Source of the DNA: Palsa-513 sp036510225
Lineage (GTDB): Bacteria; Actinomycetota; Thermoleophilia; Solirubrobacterales; Solirubrobacteraceae
Reading direction: 5' to 3'
Length of the DNA: 51,709 bases
Assembly (NCBI GenBank): GCA_036510225.1
Contig: DATCEH010000105.1
Coordinates: forward strand, 1 to 51,709
The number at the start of each line of letters is the position of its first letter. Position 1 is the stretch's first letter. Under the pieces are notes generated by a model, which did no database searches, was not told the origin of the DNA, and saw only the letters and a program-made list of their open reading frames with translations. The position numbers were made by a program, and so were the translations under genes. Positions 31,202-40,025 of this stretch are shown piece by piece.

Positions 31202-34200
31202 GTGGCCCGAAGGCCAATCCTGATCGCGGACCTGGCGCCCGGCTCGTTGAGGTTGTCGCGAGGCCGAGCCCTCCTCGCCGCGAGCGTCGTGGTGCCCCTG
31301 ACGGGACTCGTGCTGATCGGGGCGTCCGGATCCGCGTCGGCGGATGGAGCCGGCGGGGTTCGGACGTGCGGCTCGGGCGGCGTGCTGTCGGGCAGCGATC
31401 CGTTCACGTGTACGTATACGGCGATCGGCTCGGACACATTCACGGTTCCCGCTGGCGTGACGCAGGCTGCCTTCGATGTCGTCGGCGGCGCGGGAGGGAC
31501 CTATTTCATCGGCGGCGACGGCGCCCATCCGCCGCCTGCCGGGGACATCACCGGGCGCCCTGGAGGCGCCGGCGCGCAGGCCACGGCGACGTTCGGTCTC
31601 AGCCCGGGGCAGACGCTCCAGGTCGACGTCGCGGGCCGGGGCGCCAACGGGACCGCGGCCAGCCGGTCGGGGGGCATGTCGAACGGCCCGTCCGGCGGCG
31701 TCGGCGCGCTCGGCGGCTTCGGCGGCTCCAACGGGGGCGCTTCGGGCGGTCCTGGTGACGCCGGCGGCGCGGCTGGCGGGACGGCCTTCGACGGCGGCAA
31801 CGGCTCGGGCGGCGGCGGCTCATCCGATGTGCGGATCGGAGCGGGCAGTTGCGCGACGCTTACGTGCGCGCTTGAGACCCGGGTTGTAGTTGCCGCCGGG
31901 GGCGGCGGCGGCGGGGGGACCGGCGGACAGGGGAACGCGCTCGGTGGGGCGGGTGGCAGCGGCGGTGATGCGACGGGTGGCGACGGCGGTGCCACCGTGG
32001 ACGGCGGGGGTCATGGGAGCTCGGGGACCGGGGCAACGCAGACAGCGGGCGGCGCCGGCGGACTCAACGCGGCCCGGCACGCTGACCCGCCTCCCCCGGA
32101 GCCCAACGATCCGCGTTTTGGAGGCGATGGCGCAGACGGTGCGTCCGGCGGCGGCGGTCTCGGCGGCGTCGGCAACCTCCCGTGCAACGGTGTGCACGAT
32201 CCGCCGTGCCAGGACCCGGGTGCGACCACGTCCGGAGGCGGGGCTGGCGGGGGAGCCGGCGGCGGCCTGTTCGGGGGCGGTGGGGGCAGCGGCGGCGGGA
32301 GCAGCAGCGGCGGTGGCGGCGGAGCCGGTGGCGGCGGTGGCGGCGGGAGCAGCTATGTCGCCCCGTCGGCGATCTCCAGCGCGCTGACCGCCGGCGTCAA
32401 CAGCGACACGATCAACTCGGGCAACGGCCAGGTCACCGTCACGTGGACCGGGGCGTCCGGCGCCGACAGTCCGACCGTGACGACCGGTGCCGCGTCGGCG
32501 ATCTCGCCGACGGCGCAGACGCTCGCGGGGACCGTGAACCCCAACGGGAGCCAGACGGCGTACGTCTTCGAATACGGACCCTCGCTCTCGTTCGGCCAGA
32601 TCACGACGCCCGACGGGGCTGGATCGGGGACCGCGGCGACCGCCGTCGCGCAGCCCCTGAGCGGTCTCGCTCCAGCCACCACCTACTATTTCCGGCTTGT
32701 CGCGACAAATCTCGCCGGAACGAGCTTCGGTGCGGTCGCCAGCTTCACGACGAGCTCTGGCGGCGCACCGGTCGTGACGACGGGAGCCGCGAGCGGCGTC
32801 ACCGCGGTCGGCGGGACGCTCTCGGCGACGATCGACGCCGAGGGGCAGCCGACGGCATTCACCTTCGAGTACGGCACGAGCACGGCGTTCGGCTCGATCA
32901 CCGCAACCGACCTTGCGAGCCCGGTGGCCGGGCCGCAGACCGTCACGCTGCCGATCGGCGGCCTGCTTGCAGGCACCACGTACCTCTATCGGGTCGTCGC
33001 CTCGAACCCCGGCGGGACGAGCTTCGGCGTCGTTCAGAGCCTGACGACGGCACCCGCGGCACCGCCGACCGGACCGGCCGACTGGACGCTGAGCGCCGGC
33101 GCCGCGCATGTCTGCGCGGTCCGCATCACCGGCGGCGTCGCCTGCTGGGGCAACAACAACCTTGGCTATCTCGGCGACGGCACGACGACCAACTCGAGCG
33201 TTCCGGTGGCCGTGACCGGACTCGCCGATGCGACCCAGGTCGCCGCCGGCACATTCCACACGTGCGCGCTGCGGGCAGCCGGCGAGCTGAGCTGCTGGGG
33301 CAACGGCCTGACCGGTCAGTTGGGAGACGGCGCGAACAACGCGTCCCTGACGCCCGTCGCCGGAGCGACCGGGATCACCGACGCGAATCAGATCGTTGCC
33401 GGCGACCAATTCACGTGCGCCGTGCGGTCCGGCGGCCAGGTCGCCTGCTTCGGGCAGAACGACAACGGCCAGCTCGGCAACGGCACGACGACGAACTCGG
33501 ACGTGCCGGTGACGGTGACCGGCCTCACGAGCGCGACGCAGGTCGCCGCCGGCATGGTCCACGCCTGCGCCGTGCTCGCCGGCGGCCAGGTGGAATGCTG
33601 GGGCGGCGACACCCTGGGTGAGCTCGGGAACGGCACGACCTCGGCGTTCTCGAGCGTGCCGGTCGCGGTGCTCGGAATAACCAACGCGGTCGAGGTCTCG
33701 ACCACCGGGGTGTCTTCGTGCGCCGCACTGGTCACCGGGCACGTCATGTGCTGGGGCTACAACATCGGCGGCTACCTCGGCGACGGTACGACCAACCCCT
33801 CCGACGTTCCGATCGCGGTGGCGGGCCTCGCCGACGCCACCCAGGTCAGCGGCGGCCAGGATCACACGTGCGCTCTGCGAGTCGGCGGCCAGGTCGTCTG
33901 CTGGGGCGAGAACGAGTCGGGTGGGTTGGGCAACGGGACGACGAATCCGTCGACCGGACCGTCGACGCCCGTCGCCGTGACGGGGCTGACCGACGCGGTC
34001 CAGATCGCCGTCGGTGACGGGTTCTCCTGCGCGCTGCGTCGCGGGGGCCAGGTGGCCTGCTGGGGCGAGAACAGCAACCTCCAGCTCGGCGACGGAACCA
34101 GCGCGGATTCGAGCACGCCGGTGAGCGTCGTCGGGCTCACAGACGCTGGAAAGCCACCGGTGAGCGGTCCGCCGCTCGCGAGCACCGGCCTGGCTGCCGC

Positions 34201-34468
34201 GGTCACCGGAAACAGCGCGGTGCTCGCGGGTACGGTCGACGCGCGGGGCTCGCCGACCGCATTCGTCTTCGAATACGGCACCACGACATCATTCGGATCG
34301 CTCAGCGCGATCGACAACGCCGGTGCCGGCAGCGGCCAGCAGGCGATCACGTTGCCACTCGCCGGGCTCTCCCCGAACACGACGTACCTGTACCGCCTTG
34401 TCGCGAGCAACGCCGACGGAACCGGGACCGGAGCTGTCGCGAGCTTCACGACCGGGCCCGGCGCATAG
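31202..34468 (+). CDS. Secreted glycine-rich protein with seven RCC1 repeats and FN3-like modules
   Basis: 1088 residues. Order: signal peptide (to about 48); glycine-rich domain (about 53-415) with a Cys-paired cap (CGSGGVLSG...CTYTA, SDTFTVPAGVTQ), ASRSGGMSNGPSGG, GGNGSGGGGSSDVR and a long Gly tract; two FN3-like modules (about 422-615); seven RCC1-type repeats (about 627-981) each with CALRxGGQVxCWGxNxxGxLGDGTT, enough for one closed propeller; and a last FN3-like module. The glycine-rich part matches the Gly_rich family (PF12810) related to the ALK receptor glycine-rich domain. RCC1 propellers in secreted bacterial proteins usually mediate binding. Gene start GTG 31202 is almost contiguous with the previous stop, so both are probably co-expressed. 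Confidence 0.8.
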   Translation: MARRPILIADLAPGSLRLSRGRALLAASVVVPLTGLVLIGASGSASADGAGGVRTCGSGGVLSGSDPFTCTYTAIGSDTFTVPAGVTQAAFDVVGGAGGTYFIGGDGAHPPPAGDITGRPGGAGAQATATFGLSPGQTLQVDVAGRGANGTAASRSGGMSNGPSGGVGALGGFGGSNGGASGGPGDAGGAAGGTAFDGGNGSGGGGSSDVRIGAGSCATLTCALETRVVVAAGGGGGGGTGGQGNALGGAGGSGGDATGGDGGATVDGGGHGSSGTGATQTAGGAGGLNAARHADPPPPEPNDPRFGGDGADGASGGGGLGGVGNLPCNGVHDPPCQDPGATTSGGGAGGGAGGGLFGGGGGSGGGSSSGGGGGAGGGGGGGSSYVAPSAISSALTAGVNSDTINSGNGQVTVTWTGASGADSPTVTTGAASAISPTAQTLAGTVNPNGSQTAYVFEYGPSLSFGQITTPDGAGSGTAATAVAQPLSGLAPATTYYFRLVATNLAGTSFGAVASFTTSSGGAPVVTTGAASGVTAVGGTLSATIDAEGQPTAFTFEYGTSTAFGSITATDLASPVAGPQTVTLPIGGLLAGTTYLYRVVASNPGGTSFGVVQSLTTAPAAPPTGPADWTLSAGAAHVCAVRITGGVACWGNNNLGYLGDGTTTNSSVPVAVTGLADATQVAAGTFHTCALRAAGELSCWGNGLTGQLGDGANNASLTPVAGATGITDANQIVAGDQFTCAVRSGGQVACFGQNDNGQLGNGTTTNSDVPVTVTGLTSATQVAAGMVHACAVLAGGQVECWGGDTLGELGNGTTSAFSSVPVAVLGITNAVEVSTTGVSSCAALVTGHVMCWGYNIGGYLGDGTTNPSDVPIAVAGLADATQVSGGQDHTCALRVGGQVVCWGENESGGLGNGTTNPSTGPSTPVAVTGLTDAVQIAVGDGFSCALRRGGQVACWGENSNLQLGDGTSADSSTPVSVVGLTDAGKPPVSGPPLASTGLAAAVTGNSAVLAGTVDARGSPTAFVFEYGTTTSFGSLSAIDNAGAGSGQQAITLPLAGLSPNTTYLYRLVASNADGTGTGAVASFTTGPGA

Positions 34469-34532
34469 TGTCGATCGCTCGGGAAAATACATAGCTAATA
34501 TCTCTGCGCTCTTCTTCTGCGGAGAGGATCTC

Positions 34533-35130
34533 ATGCCCGAAAGAGACGCCGCTCGCGCGGCGAAGCGGGACACGACGGCGGCAAGCCCTCGAGTCGTCCC
34601 CGCAAGACGATTGCGGTCCTGGGGGTCTCGATGATGACCGTCGGATCATCGTCGCGGAGGGCATCACGCTCGCTGGAGCAACCGGGCCGCCGTGTGGCAA
34701 CGGCACGGCAGGAACTGACGTGTGCACGTACACGTACTCCGGCAGCGGGCCGCACACAGACGATTTCACGGGCCGACGGGCTTATCGTCGATCGTGATCA
34801 ACGCCTACGGGGCCGGCGGCCACGCCGTCTCCCCGGCCGCTGCGGGAGGCTCCGGCGGTAGCGGGGGAGAGGCGTCGGGAACGCTCGCGGTCACCGCGGG
34901 TGAGGTCCTCCAGGTGGACGTCGGCGCGGCCGGCGGGAACGCCACCCGTACCACGGGCACCGGGGGGTTCAACGGCGGCCCTGGCGGCGGCTCGCGTGCC
35001 GTGGGTGGCGCCGGCGGAAACAACGACGAGAACGGTGCGGCCGGCGGCTCGAACCCGGACAACGGGGGCAACGGGTCAGGCGGTGGCGGAGCGTCCGATG
35101 TTCGCCCCCTCGGGCGCCTACCCTCAACCG
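34533..35130 (+). pseudogene. Frameshifted and truncated glycine-rich protein gene
   Basis: A good start (GGAGAGG then ATG 34533) opens a frame that stops after 33 codons. The natural continuation is in other frames: KTIAVLGVSMMTVGSSS (signal-like), then CGNGTAGTDVCTYTYSGSG in a second frame, then LSSIVINAYGAGG, GGSGGSGGEASGTLAVTAGEVLQVDVGAAGG and GGNGSGGGGASDVRPLG in a third. These are the consecutive blocks of the glycine-rich domain of the neighbouring genes. At least three frameshifts and a 3' truncation just after SDVR are needed, so the gene is dead. The remaining 90 bases to 35219 contain nothing I recognise. Confidence 0.75.
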
Positions 35131-35219
35131 ACCTGTCGACGCCGACAGCGGCCCTAAGGCTCGCCCGGGGCCGAGGTTTCGGATGCATAGATGGTCCACC
35201 GGCGCATCGTCGCCGATCG

Positions 35220-38200
35220 CTACGGCTTGCCGAAGCCCCGGTGTCGCAGGCCGGCCTGGGCGGAGGGGGCGAGGAGCTTCGTCGCGTAGGCCTGCGCGGC
35301 CGCCTGGTTCGTGGTCTTCTTGACCACCGCGATCTCGAAGGTCACCGCTGGCCTGCCGGCTGACGGGATCGTCAGGACGTGGACCTTGGCCCTGGCCGCG
35401 GCCGTCAGGTCGCTCGCGTAGACGAACGCCGCGCCGGTCTCTCCCGCGGCCACCGTCGCGGCGATCTGGCTCGGAGTCTCGGTCGTGGTGCTCGCCCGCT
35501 TCGCGGCCGCCGTCAGGTGGAGCTTCGAGAGGACCGACCTGGCCTGCGCGCCGAACGACAAGCTCGAGCGCCCGACGAGGAAGTGGATGCCCTTGTGCTC
35601 GAGGTCTGAGACCTTCGCGACGTGGTCGGCCCGGTTGCGCGGGACGATCAGGACGAGCCGGCTCGTCGCGAACGCGACCGGCTTGACGACCCGGCCGCTG
35701 CGCACGAGCGCCTCGAAGGCAGGGTCGTCCGCGCCGGCGAAGACGTCGCCCGCGGCTCCCCTGGCCAGCGTCCCGGCGAGGAAGTCCGAGTCGGCGAACG
35801 AGTACGTCTCGGACGCGTCGATCGCCCGCAGGCTCGCGCCCAGCGTGGACGCCGCGAGCACGTCGATCCGCGGCGTGACCGGAGCTGGAGCCGGGGACGG
35901 GAGGGGACCGGGGGAGGGTGGCGCAGCGCCCGGGCCGGGCGAGCCACCCTGGACCGGCGCCGCCGTGACACTGACCGACTGGTCGGCCGCCCCGCACGCC
36001 GTCCCCGCCGGCTTGTTACCGCCGTCGCCGCCGTAGCTCGCGACCCACGTGTAGGTGCCGGCGCTCGTCGGCGTGAACGCGGCCGACTGGTAGCTGCCGT
36101 CGCCGGCGATCGCCGCCGTCGAGCTCGTCAACGGCGTCGCGCACGACGTGTCGCCCGGACCGAACAGCCTGAAGGTGATCGCCCCCGACGGGGACGACCC
36201 GCCCGAGAGGCTGGCCGAGTCGGTGATCTGGCCGCCGACCGAGACCGGCCCGGACGCGGTTCCCGTGAGCGACGGCGACGCGAGCGCCCCGCCGGCCCAC
36301 GTGATCGTGACCTGACCGTTGCCGCCGTTGACCACGGCGGTGCCGCCGCTCGCCAGGCCGACCGCGGTCGCCGACGACGTTGCGAAGCCGCTGCCCCCGC
36401 CGCCGCCGCCCCCGCCGCCACCACCCGACGGCGTGCCGCCACCACTGCCGCCGCCCCCGCCGAACAGACCCCCGCCGCCGCCACCGCCGGCACCGCCGTT
36501 CGCGGTGCTCGCGCCCTGGACGCACCCCGCCGCGATGCTCGGGTCGGTGCACGGAAGGCTCCCGGCGCCCCCGGCCCCGCCGCTCCCAGACGCCCCGCCC
36601 AGGCCGTCGCCGCCGAACCGCGGGTCCAGCGGATTGGCTCCGGCCGCGTGGAGTCCCGGCTCGAGACCGCCAGCCCCCGCGGCCGTCGGCCCGCCGCCGC
36701 CACCCGACGCTCCCGCCCCGCCGCCGCTCGCAGCCGCCCCGCCGGTCGCGCCGCTCGACCCGCCGCCGACACCCCCGGAGCCGCCCACGGCGTTCCCCGA
36801 GCCGCCGGCCCCACCGCCACCGCCGCCACCGCTCCCGACCAGCAGGCGAGCGTCGAGCGGGCAGCTGAGCGACGCGCACCCCCCAGACGCCAGACGCACG
36901 TCCGAGGATCCCCCGCCACCCGATCCGTTGCCGCCGTTGAATGCCGTCCCTCCGGCGGCCCCCCCGGCGTCGCCGTGGCCCCCGGGGACATCTCCGCTCG
37001 ACCCGCCGAACCCGCCGGCCGCGCCGGACCCGCCCGACGGCCCGTTGTTCAATCCGCCCGACCGACTCGCAGCCGTCCCGTTCGCGCCGGCGCCCGCCAC
37101 ATTGACCTGGAGCACCTGGCCCGAGCTCAGCCCCAACGACCCGGACGTCTGTCCGCCCGTGCCGCCCGCCGGTCCCGTCAGATCACCCGCAGGGGACCCG
37201 CCGTGCGCGGCGTCGCCAGCGATGAAGTAGTGCCCGCCGATCGCCCCGGTCACCGCGAAGGTCGCCTGCGTGACCGCCGCGGGAACCTCGAAGGTGTCAG
37301 ACCCCACCGCGTCGTAGGTGCAGGTCAGAGTCCCCGACCCGGACAGCACGCCCGTCGCGCCGCAGACCGTCGACGCCGTCGGGGTGCTGACGCTGACCGA
37401 CTCGCCACTCGCCCCGCACGCCTCGGAGGCCGGGCTGTTCGCCATGTCGCCGCCATACCGCGCCACCCACATGTAGGTGCCCGCGGTCGCCGCGGTGAAC
37501 GGCGCCGACGCGTACGTGCCGTTTCCGCTGACCGCGGCCGACGAGCTCGCCAGCGGCGTGGAGCACGACGTGTCGCCGGGGCCGAACACCGTGAACGTGA
37601 TCGTCCCCGACGGCGCTGACCCTCCCGAAAGCGCTCCGGAATCAGAGATCTGGCCACCCGCGACGACGCTTCCCGACGCGACCGTCGACAACGACGGGGA
37701 CGCCAGCGGCGCGACCACGGTCACCGACTCGCCGGTCGCCCCGCACGCCCCGCCGGTCGAGTTGTTCGCCCCGTCCCCGCCGTAGCCCGCCACCCACCGG
37801 TAGGCGCCCGGCGTCGTAGCCGTGAACGGGGACGACCCGTAGGTCCCGTCTCCGGTCACCGTGGCGCTCGACGTCGCGATCGGCGTCGTGCACGACGTGT
37901 CGCCGGGTCCGAACAGCTGGAAGGTGATCGTCCCCGTCGGCGACGACCCGCCGGAGAGCGTCGCCGAGTCCGAGATCGCCCCGCCGGTGGCGACCGATCC
38001 CGACGCGGCGCTCGACAGCGACGGCGACGCGAGGCCCGATGTCGACCAGGTGATCGTCACCTGGCCGTTGCCGCCGTTGATCGTTCCCGCGTTGACCCCA
38101 GGGCTCAGCACCGTCGCAGCCGTCGACTGCGCCGCGAAGCTGCTTCCCCCGCCGCCGCCTCCCCCGGCACCCCCGCCGCCGCCGAAGCTCCCCCCGCCGC

Positions 38201-39260
38201 CGCTCGCTCCGCCGCCCCCGAAGTAGCCGCCCCCGCCACCGCCACCCGCACCGCCGCCCGCGGTGGTCGACGACGCGCCGCACTGACCCCCCAGGCTCGG
38301 GTCCGTGCACGGCAGGTTTCCGGCGCCGCCCGCGCCACCGGCCCCAGCCGCGCCGCCCGTGCCGTCACCGCCGTAGCGCGGATCGCCGGGAGTCGTCGTC
38401 GCGAGGTGGCGCCCCGGGTTCAGCCCCGGAGCCCCGCCCATGCTCGATGTCGCCGCGAACCCCGACACGGCGGGGTTGCCACCATCCGGGAAGCCGCCGC
38501 AGCCGTAGCCGGGATTGGTCGCCGGGTCGCCGGCGGCCGTCCGCGGACACCCCGTGTTCTCAGCGCCGCCCGCGCCGCCGAACGCGCCGATCGCGTTGCC
38601 CTGGCCGCCGGTTCCGCCGCCCCCACCGCCGCCCGCGCCGACCAGCAGGCGCGCCGACAGCGGACAGGTCAGCGCCGCGCAGCCGCCGGCTGCGTCGCGC
38701 ACGTCCGAGGACCCGCCTCCGCCCGACCCGTTGCCGCCGTTGAACGCCGTGCCCCCGTCCGCCCCGCTCGCGTCGCCCGGGCCGTTCGCCACGCCGCCGT
38801 TCGAGCCACCGAACCCCCCGAGTGCGCCCGACCCGCCCGACGGCCCGTTCATCATTCCGCCGGATCGGCTCGCCGCGGTCGCGTTCGCGCCGATCCCCGC
38901 GACGTCCACCTCGAGCACGTCGCCCGGCGCCAGGCCCAGCGTCGAGCTCGCCCCGCCGCCGGGCCCTCCAGGCCGCCCCGTCAGGTCGCCTGCCGGGGAT
39001 CCGCCGTGGGCCGCGTCGCCGGCGATGAAGTAATGGCCGCCCATCGCGCCGACCACCGAGACCTCCGCCTCCGACGCCCCGGCGGGCACCGTGAACGTGT
39101 CCGAGCCGACGATCTCGTAGGTGCAGGTGAACGGCCCCGACCCCGACAGGACACCGGCCGCCCCGCACGGACTCGACGGCGTGGCCGTGGCGCTCGCGCC
39201 GCCGGCGACCACCGCGACCGTCGCCGCCACGAGCAGACACTCCCGACGACCAGGGAACAC
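35220..39260 (-). CDS. Giant glycine-rich surface protein with C-terminal ModA-like domain
   Basis: 1346 residues. GTG start 39260; signal peptide to about residue 28. Two glycine-rich (Gly_rich/PF12810-like) domains (about 31-405 and 628-987), each with the Cys cap, the GGHYFIAGDAAHGGSPAGDLTG block and GGNGSGGGGSSDVR, are separated by two Ig-like domains (SGSxxxGGxISDSxxLSGGSxPxGTITFxxFGPGDTSC) and followed by a third. After a Pro/Gly linker, residues about 1127-1346 (35220-35882) form a type II substrate-binding domain of the molybdate-binding ModA kind: IDVLAASTLGASL, GDVFAGADDPAFEALV, FATSRLVLIVPRNRAD, ETGAAFVYASDL, VTFEIAVVKKTTNQAAAQAYA. It is divergent to the ECF-S-like gene. A solute-binding protein at the end of a surface protein is unusual. 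Confidence 0.8.
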   Translation of the reverse strand: MFPGRRECLLVAATVAVVAGGASATATPSSPCGAAGVLSGSGPFTCTYEIVGSDTFTVPAGASEAEVSVVGAMGGHYFIAGDAAHGGSPAGDLTGRPGGPGGGASSTLGLAPGDVLEVDVAGIGANATAASRSGGMMNGPSGGSGALGGFGGSNGGVANGPGDASGADGGTAFNGGNGSGGGGSSDVRDAAGGCAALTCPLSARLLVGAGGGGGGGTGGQGNAIGAFGGAGGAENTGCPRTAAGDPATNPGYGCGGFPDGGNPAVSGFAATSSMGGAPGLNPGRHLATTTPGDPRYGGDGTGGAAGAGGAGGAGNLPCTDPSLGGQCGASSTTAGGGAGGGGGGGYFGGGGASGGGGSFGGGGGAGGGGGGGSSFAAQSTAATVLSPGVNAGTINGGNGQVTITWSTSGLASPSLSSAASGSVATGGAISDSATLSGGSSPTGTITFQLFGPGDTSCTTPIATSSATVTGDGTYGSSPFTATTPGAYRWVAGYGGDGANNSTGGACGATGESVTVVAPLASPSLSTVASGSVVAGGQISDSGALSGGSAPSGTITFTVFGPGDTSCSTPLASSSAAVSGNGTYASAPFTAATAGTYMWVARYGGDMANSPASEACGASGESVSVSTPTASTVCGATGVLSGSGTLTCTYDAVGSDTFEVPAAVTQATFAVTGAIGGHYFIAGDAAHGGSPAGDLTGPAGGTGGQTSGSLGLSSGQVLQVNVAGAGANGTAASRSGGLNNGPSGGSGAAGGFGGSSGDVPGGHGDAGGAAGGTAFNGGNGSGGGGSSDVRLASGGCASLSCPLDARLLVGSGGGGGGGAGGSGNAVGGSGGVGGGSSGATGGAAASGGGAGASGGGGGPTAAGAGGLEPGLHAAGANPLDPRFGGDGLGGASGSGGAGGAGSLPCTDPSIAAGCVQGASTANGGAGGGGGGGLFGGGGGSGGGTPSGGGGGGGGGGGSGFATSSATAVGLASGGTAVVNGGNGQVTITWAGGALASPSLTGTASGPVSVGGQITDSASLSGGSSPSGAITFRLFGPGDTSCATPLTSSTAAIAGDGSYQSAAFTPTSAGTYTWVASYGGDGGNKPAGTACGAADQSVSVTAAPVQGGSPGPGAAPPSPGPLPSPAPAPVTPRIDVLAASTLGASLRAIDASETYSFADSDFLAGTLARGAAGDVFAGADDPAFEALVRSGRVVKPVAFATSRLVLIVPRNRADHVAKVSDLEHKGIHFLVGRSSLSFGAQARSVLSKLHLTAAAKRASTTTETPSQIAATVAAGETGAAFVYASDLTAAARAKVHVLTIPSAGRPAVTFEIAVVKKTTNQAAAQAYATKLLAPSAQAGLRHRGFGKP

Positions 39261-39272
39261 GCAGGCGAGCCT

Positions 39273-39301
39273 AGCCTATTTATGCATTGCCTAGCTTGCA
39301 A
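39273..39301 (-). promoter_or_regulatory. Promoter of the glycine-rich/ModA-like gene
   Basis: On the minus strand TTGCAA (39301-39296) and TAGGCT (39278-39273) are 17 bases apart. The GTG at 39260 lies 12 bases beyond the -10 box, so the leader is only a few bases and no ribosome binding site is present. Confidence 0.5.
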
Positions 39302-39305
39302 ATCC

Positions 39306-39336
39306 TTGACACCGCCGCCGGCCGGAGCGATAGAGT
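39306..39336 (+). promoter_or_regulatory. Promoter of the ECF-S-like membrane protein gene
   Basis: TTGACA at 39306-39311 and TAGAGT at 39331-39336 with a 19-base spacer. It lies back to back with the minus-strand promoter; only four bases separate the two -35 boxes, so one regulator could control both genes. Confidence 0.5.
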
Positions 39337-39374
39337 CCTCGGCCAACGGGTCCCGTAAGCGTGAGGAGAGGTCG

Positions 39375-40025
39375 ATGAGCGCCGCAACCGATTCGAGGCG
39401 GAAGTGGTCGCGGCGGCGATCGAACTCGAAGCCCACCGCGAGTCGCGTCGCACATCAGCCCTGGCAGCGGGTCACGGCCGGCGCGGTCACGACCGCCGGC
39501 GTGATCGGCTTCGCCGCCTGGAAGGTTCCGCTCGGCCTGCCCGGCCACCGCGCGCTCGGCTGGCTGACGATGCTGGTCGCCGCCCGTCTGATCGCCGGCC
39601 GGGGTTGGGGTGCCGGCGTCGGAATCGTGTCCGCCGTGCTCGTGCTCGCCCTCGGCATCTCCCCGGACGGCATCTACGGGGTCGCCGACTACGCGATCGC
39701 CGGCGTCCTGATCGACGCCACGCTGACCGCGCGGCCGTCGATCGCCGGGAATGCCGTGAAGCTGGCCGTGCTCGGGGCGATCGTCCTGCTCGCGGTCGGC
39801 TGGATCGCCCCGCTCGGCCGGAGTCTGACCGGTGGGATCCCGATGGCCGAGCTCTGGCCCTCGCTCGTCTCGGTGGCCGGCGCCGGACTCAGCCGGCTGG
39901 TCGTCCTCGACCTGGCCTTCGGCGCGGTCGCCGGTGCGATGGGCTGGGGCCTCGCGTCGGCGCTGCGCCGCGCGAGCGACCCTGCGCTCGGCCGCGCTCA
40001 GGTCGAGGTCGCAGGCGCCGCCTAG
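39375..40025 (+). CDS. Small polytopic membrane protein, ECF-transporter S-component-like
   Basis: 216 residues; ATG 39375 follows GGAGAGG. After a basic cytoplasmic N-terminus (RRKWSRRRSN) there are five to six membrane helices, for example GWLTMLVAARLIAG, GAGVGIVSAVLVLALGI, GVADYAIAGVLIDATL, AVLGAIVLLAVGWIAPLG and LAFGAVAGAMGWGLASAL. Size, helix number and the SPDGIYGVADYAIAG loop resemble substrate-binding S components of energy-coupling factor transporters, but no ECF ATPase or T component is nearby. Divergent to the ModA-like protein gene and sharing its control region, it may belong to the same uptake route. The stop codon overlaps that of the convergent neighbour in a single CTAG. Confidence 0.5.
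   Translation: MSAATDSRRKWSRRRSNSKPTASRVAHQPWQRVTAGAVTTAGVIGFAAWKVPLGLPGHRALGWLTMLVAARLIAGRGWGAGVGIVSAVLVLALGISPDGIYGVADYAIAGVLIDATLTARPSIAGNAVKLAVLGAIVLLAVGWIAPLGRSLTGGIPMAELWPSLVSVAGAGLSRLVVLDLAFGAVAGAMGWGLASALRRASDPALGRAQVEVAGAA

Noticed and set aside
32220..32360. Dense GGC/GGT repeats that look like a repeat array or CRISPR
   Set aside because: They encode the polyglycine tracts of the glycine-rich domain and have no regular repeat-spacer structure.
31820..33865. Long minus-strand frame opposite the glycine-rich/RCC1 gene
   Set aside because: Low-complexity Arg/Ala/Gly content, no family features, and the opposite strand has clear RCC1 and FN3 modules.
35622..37619. Long plus-strand frame opposite the ModA-fused gene
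   Set aside because: Arg-rich antisense shadow; the minus strand has continuous domain structure from signal peptide to ModA-like domain.
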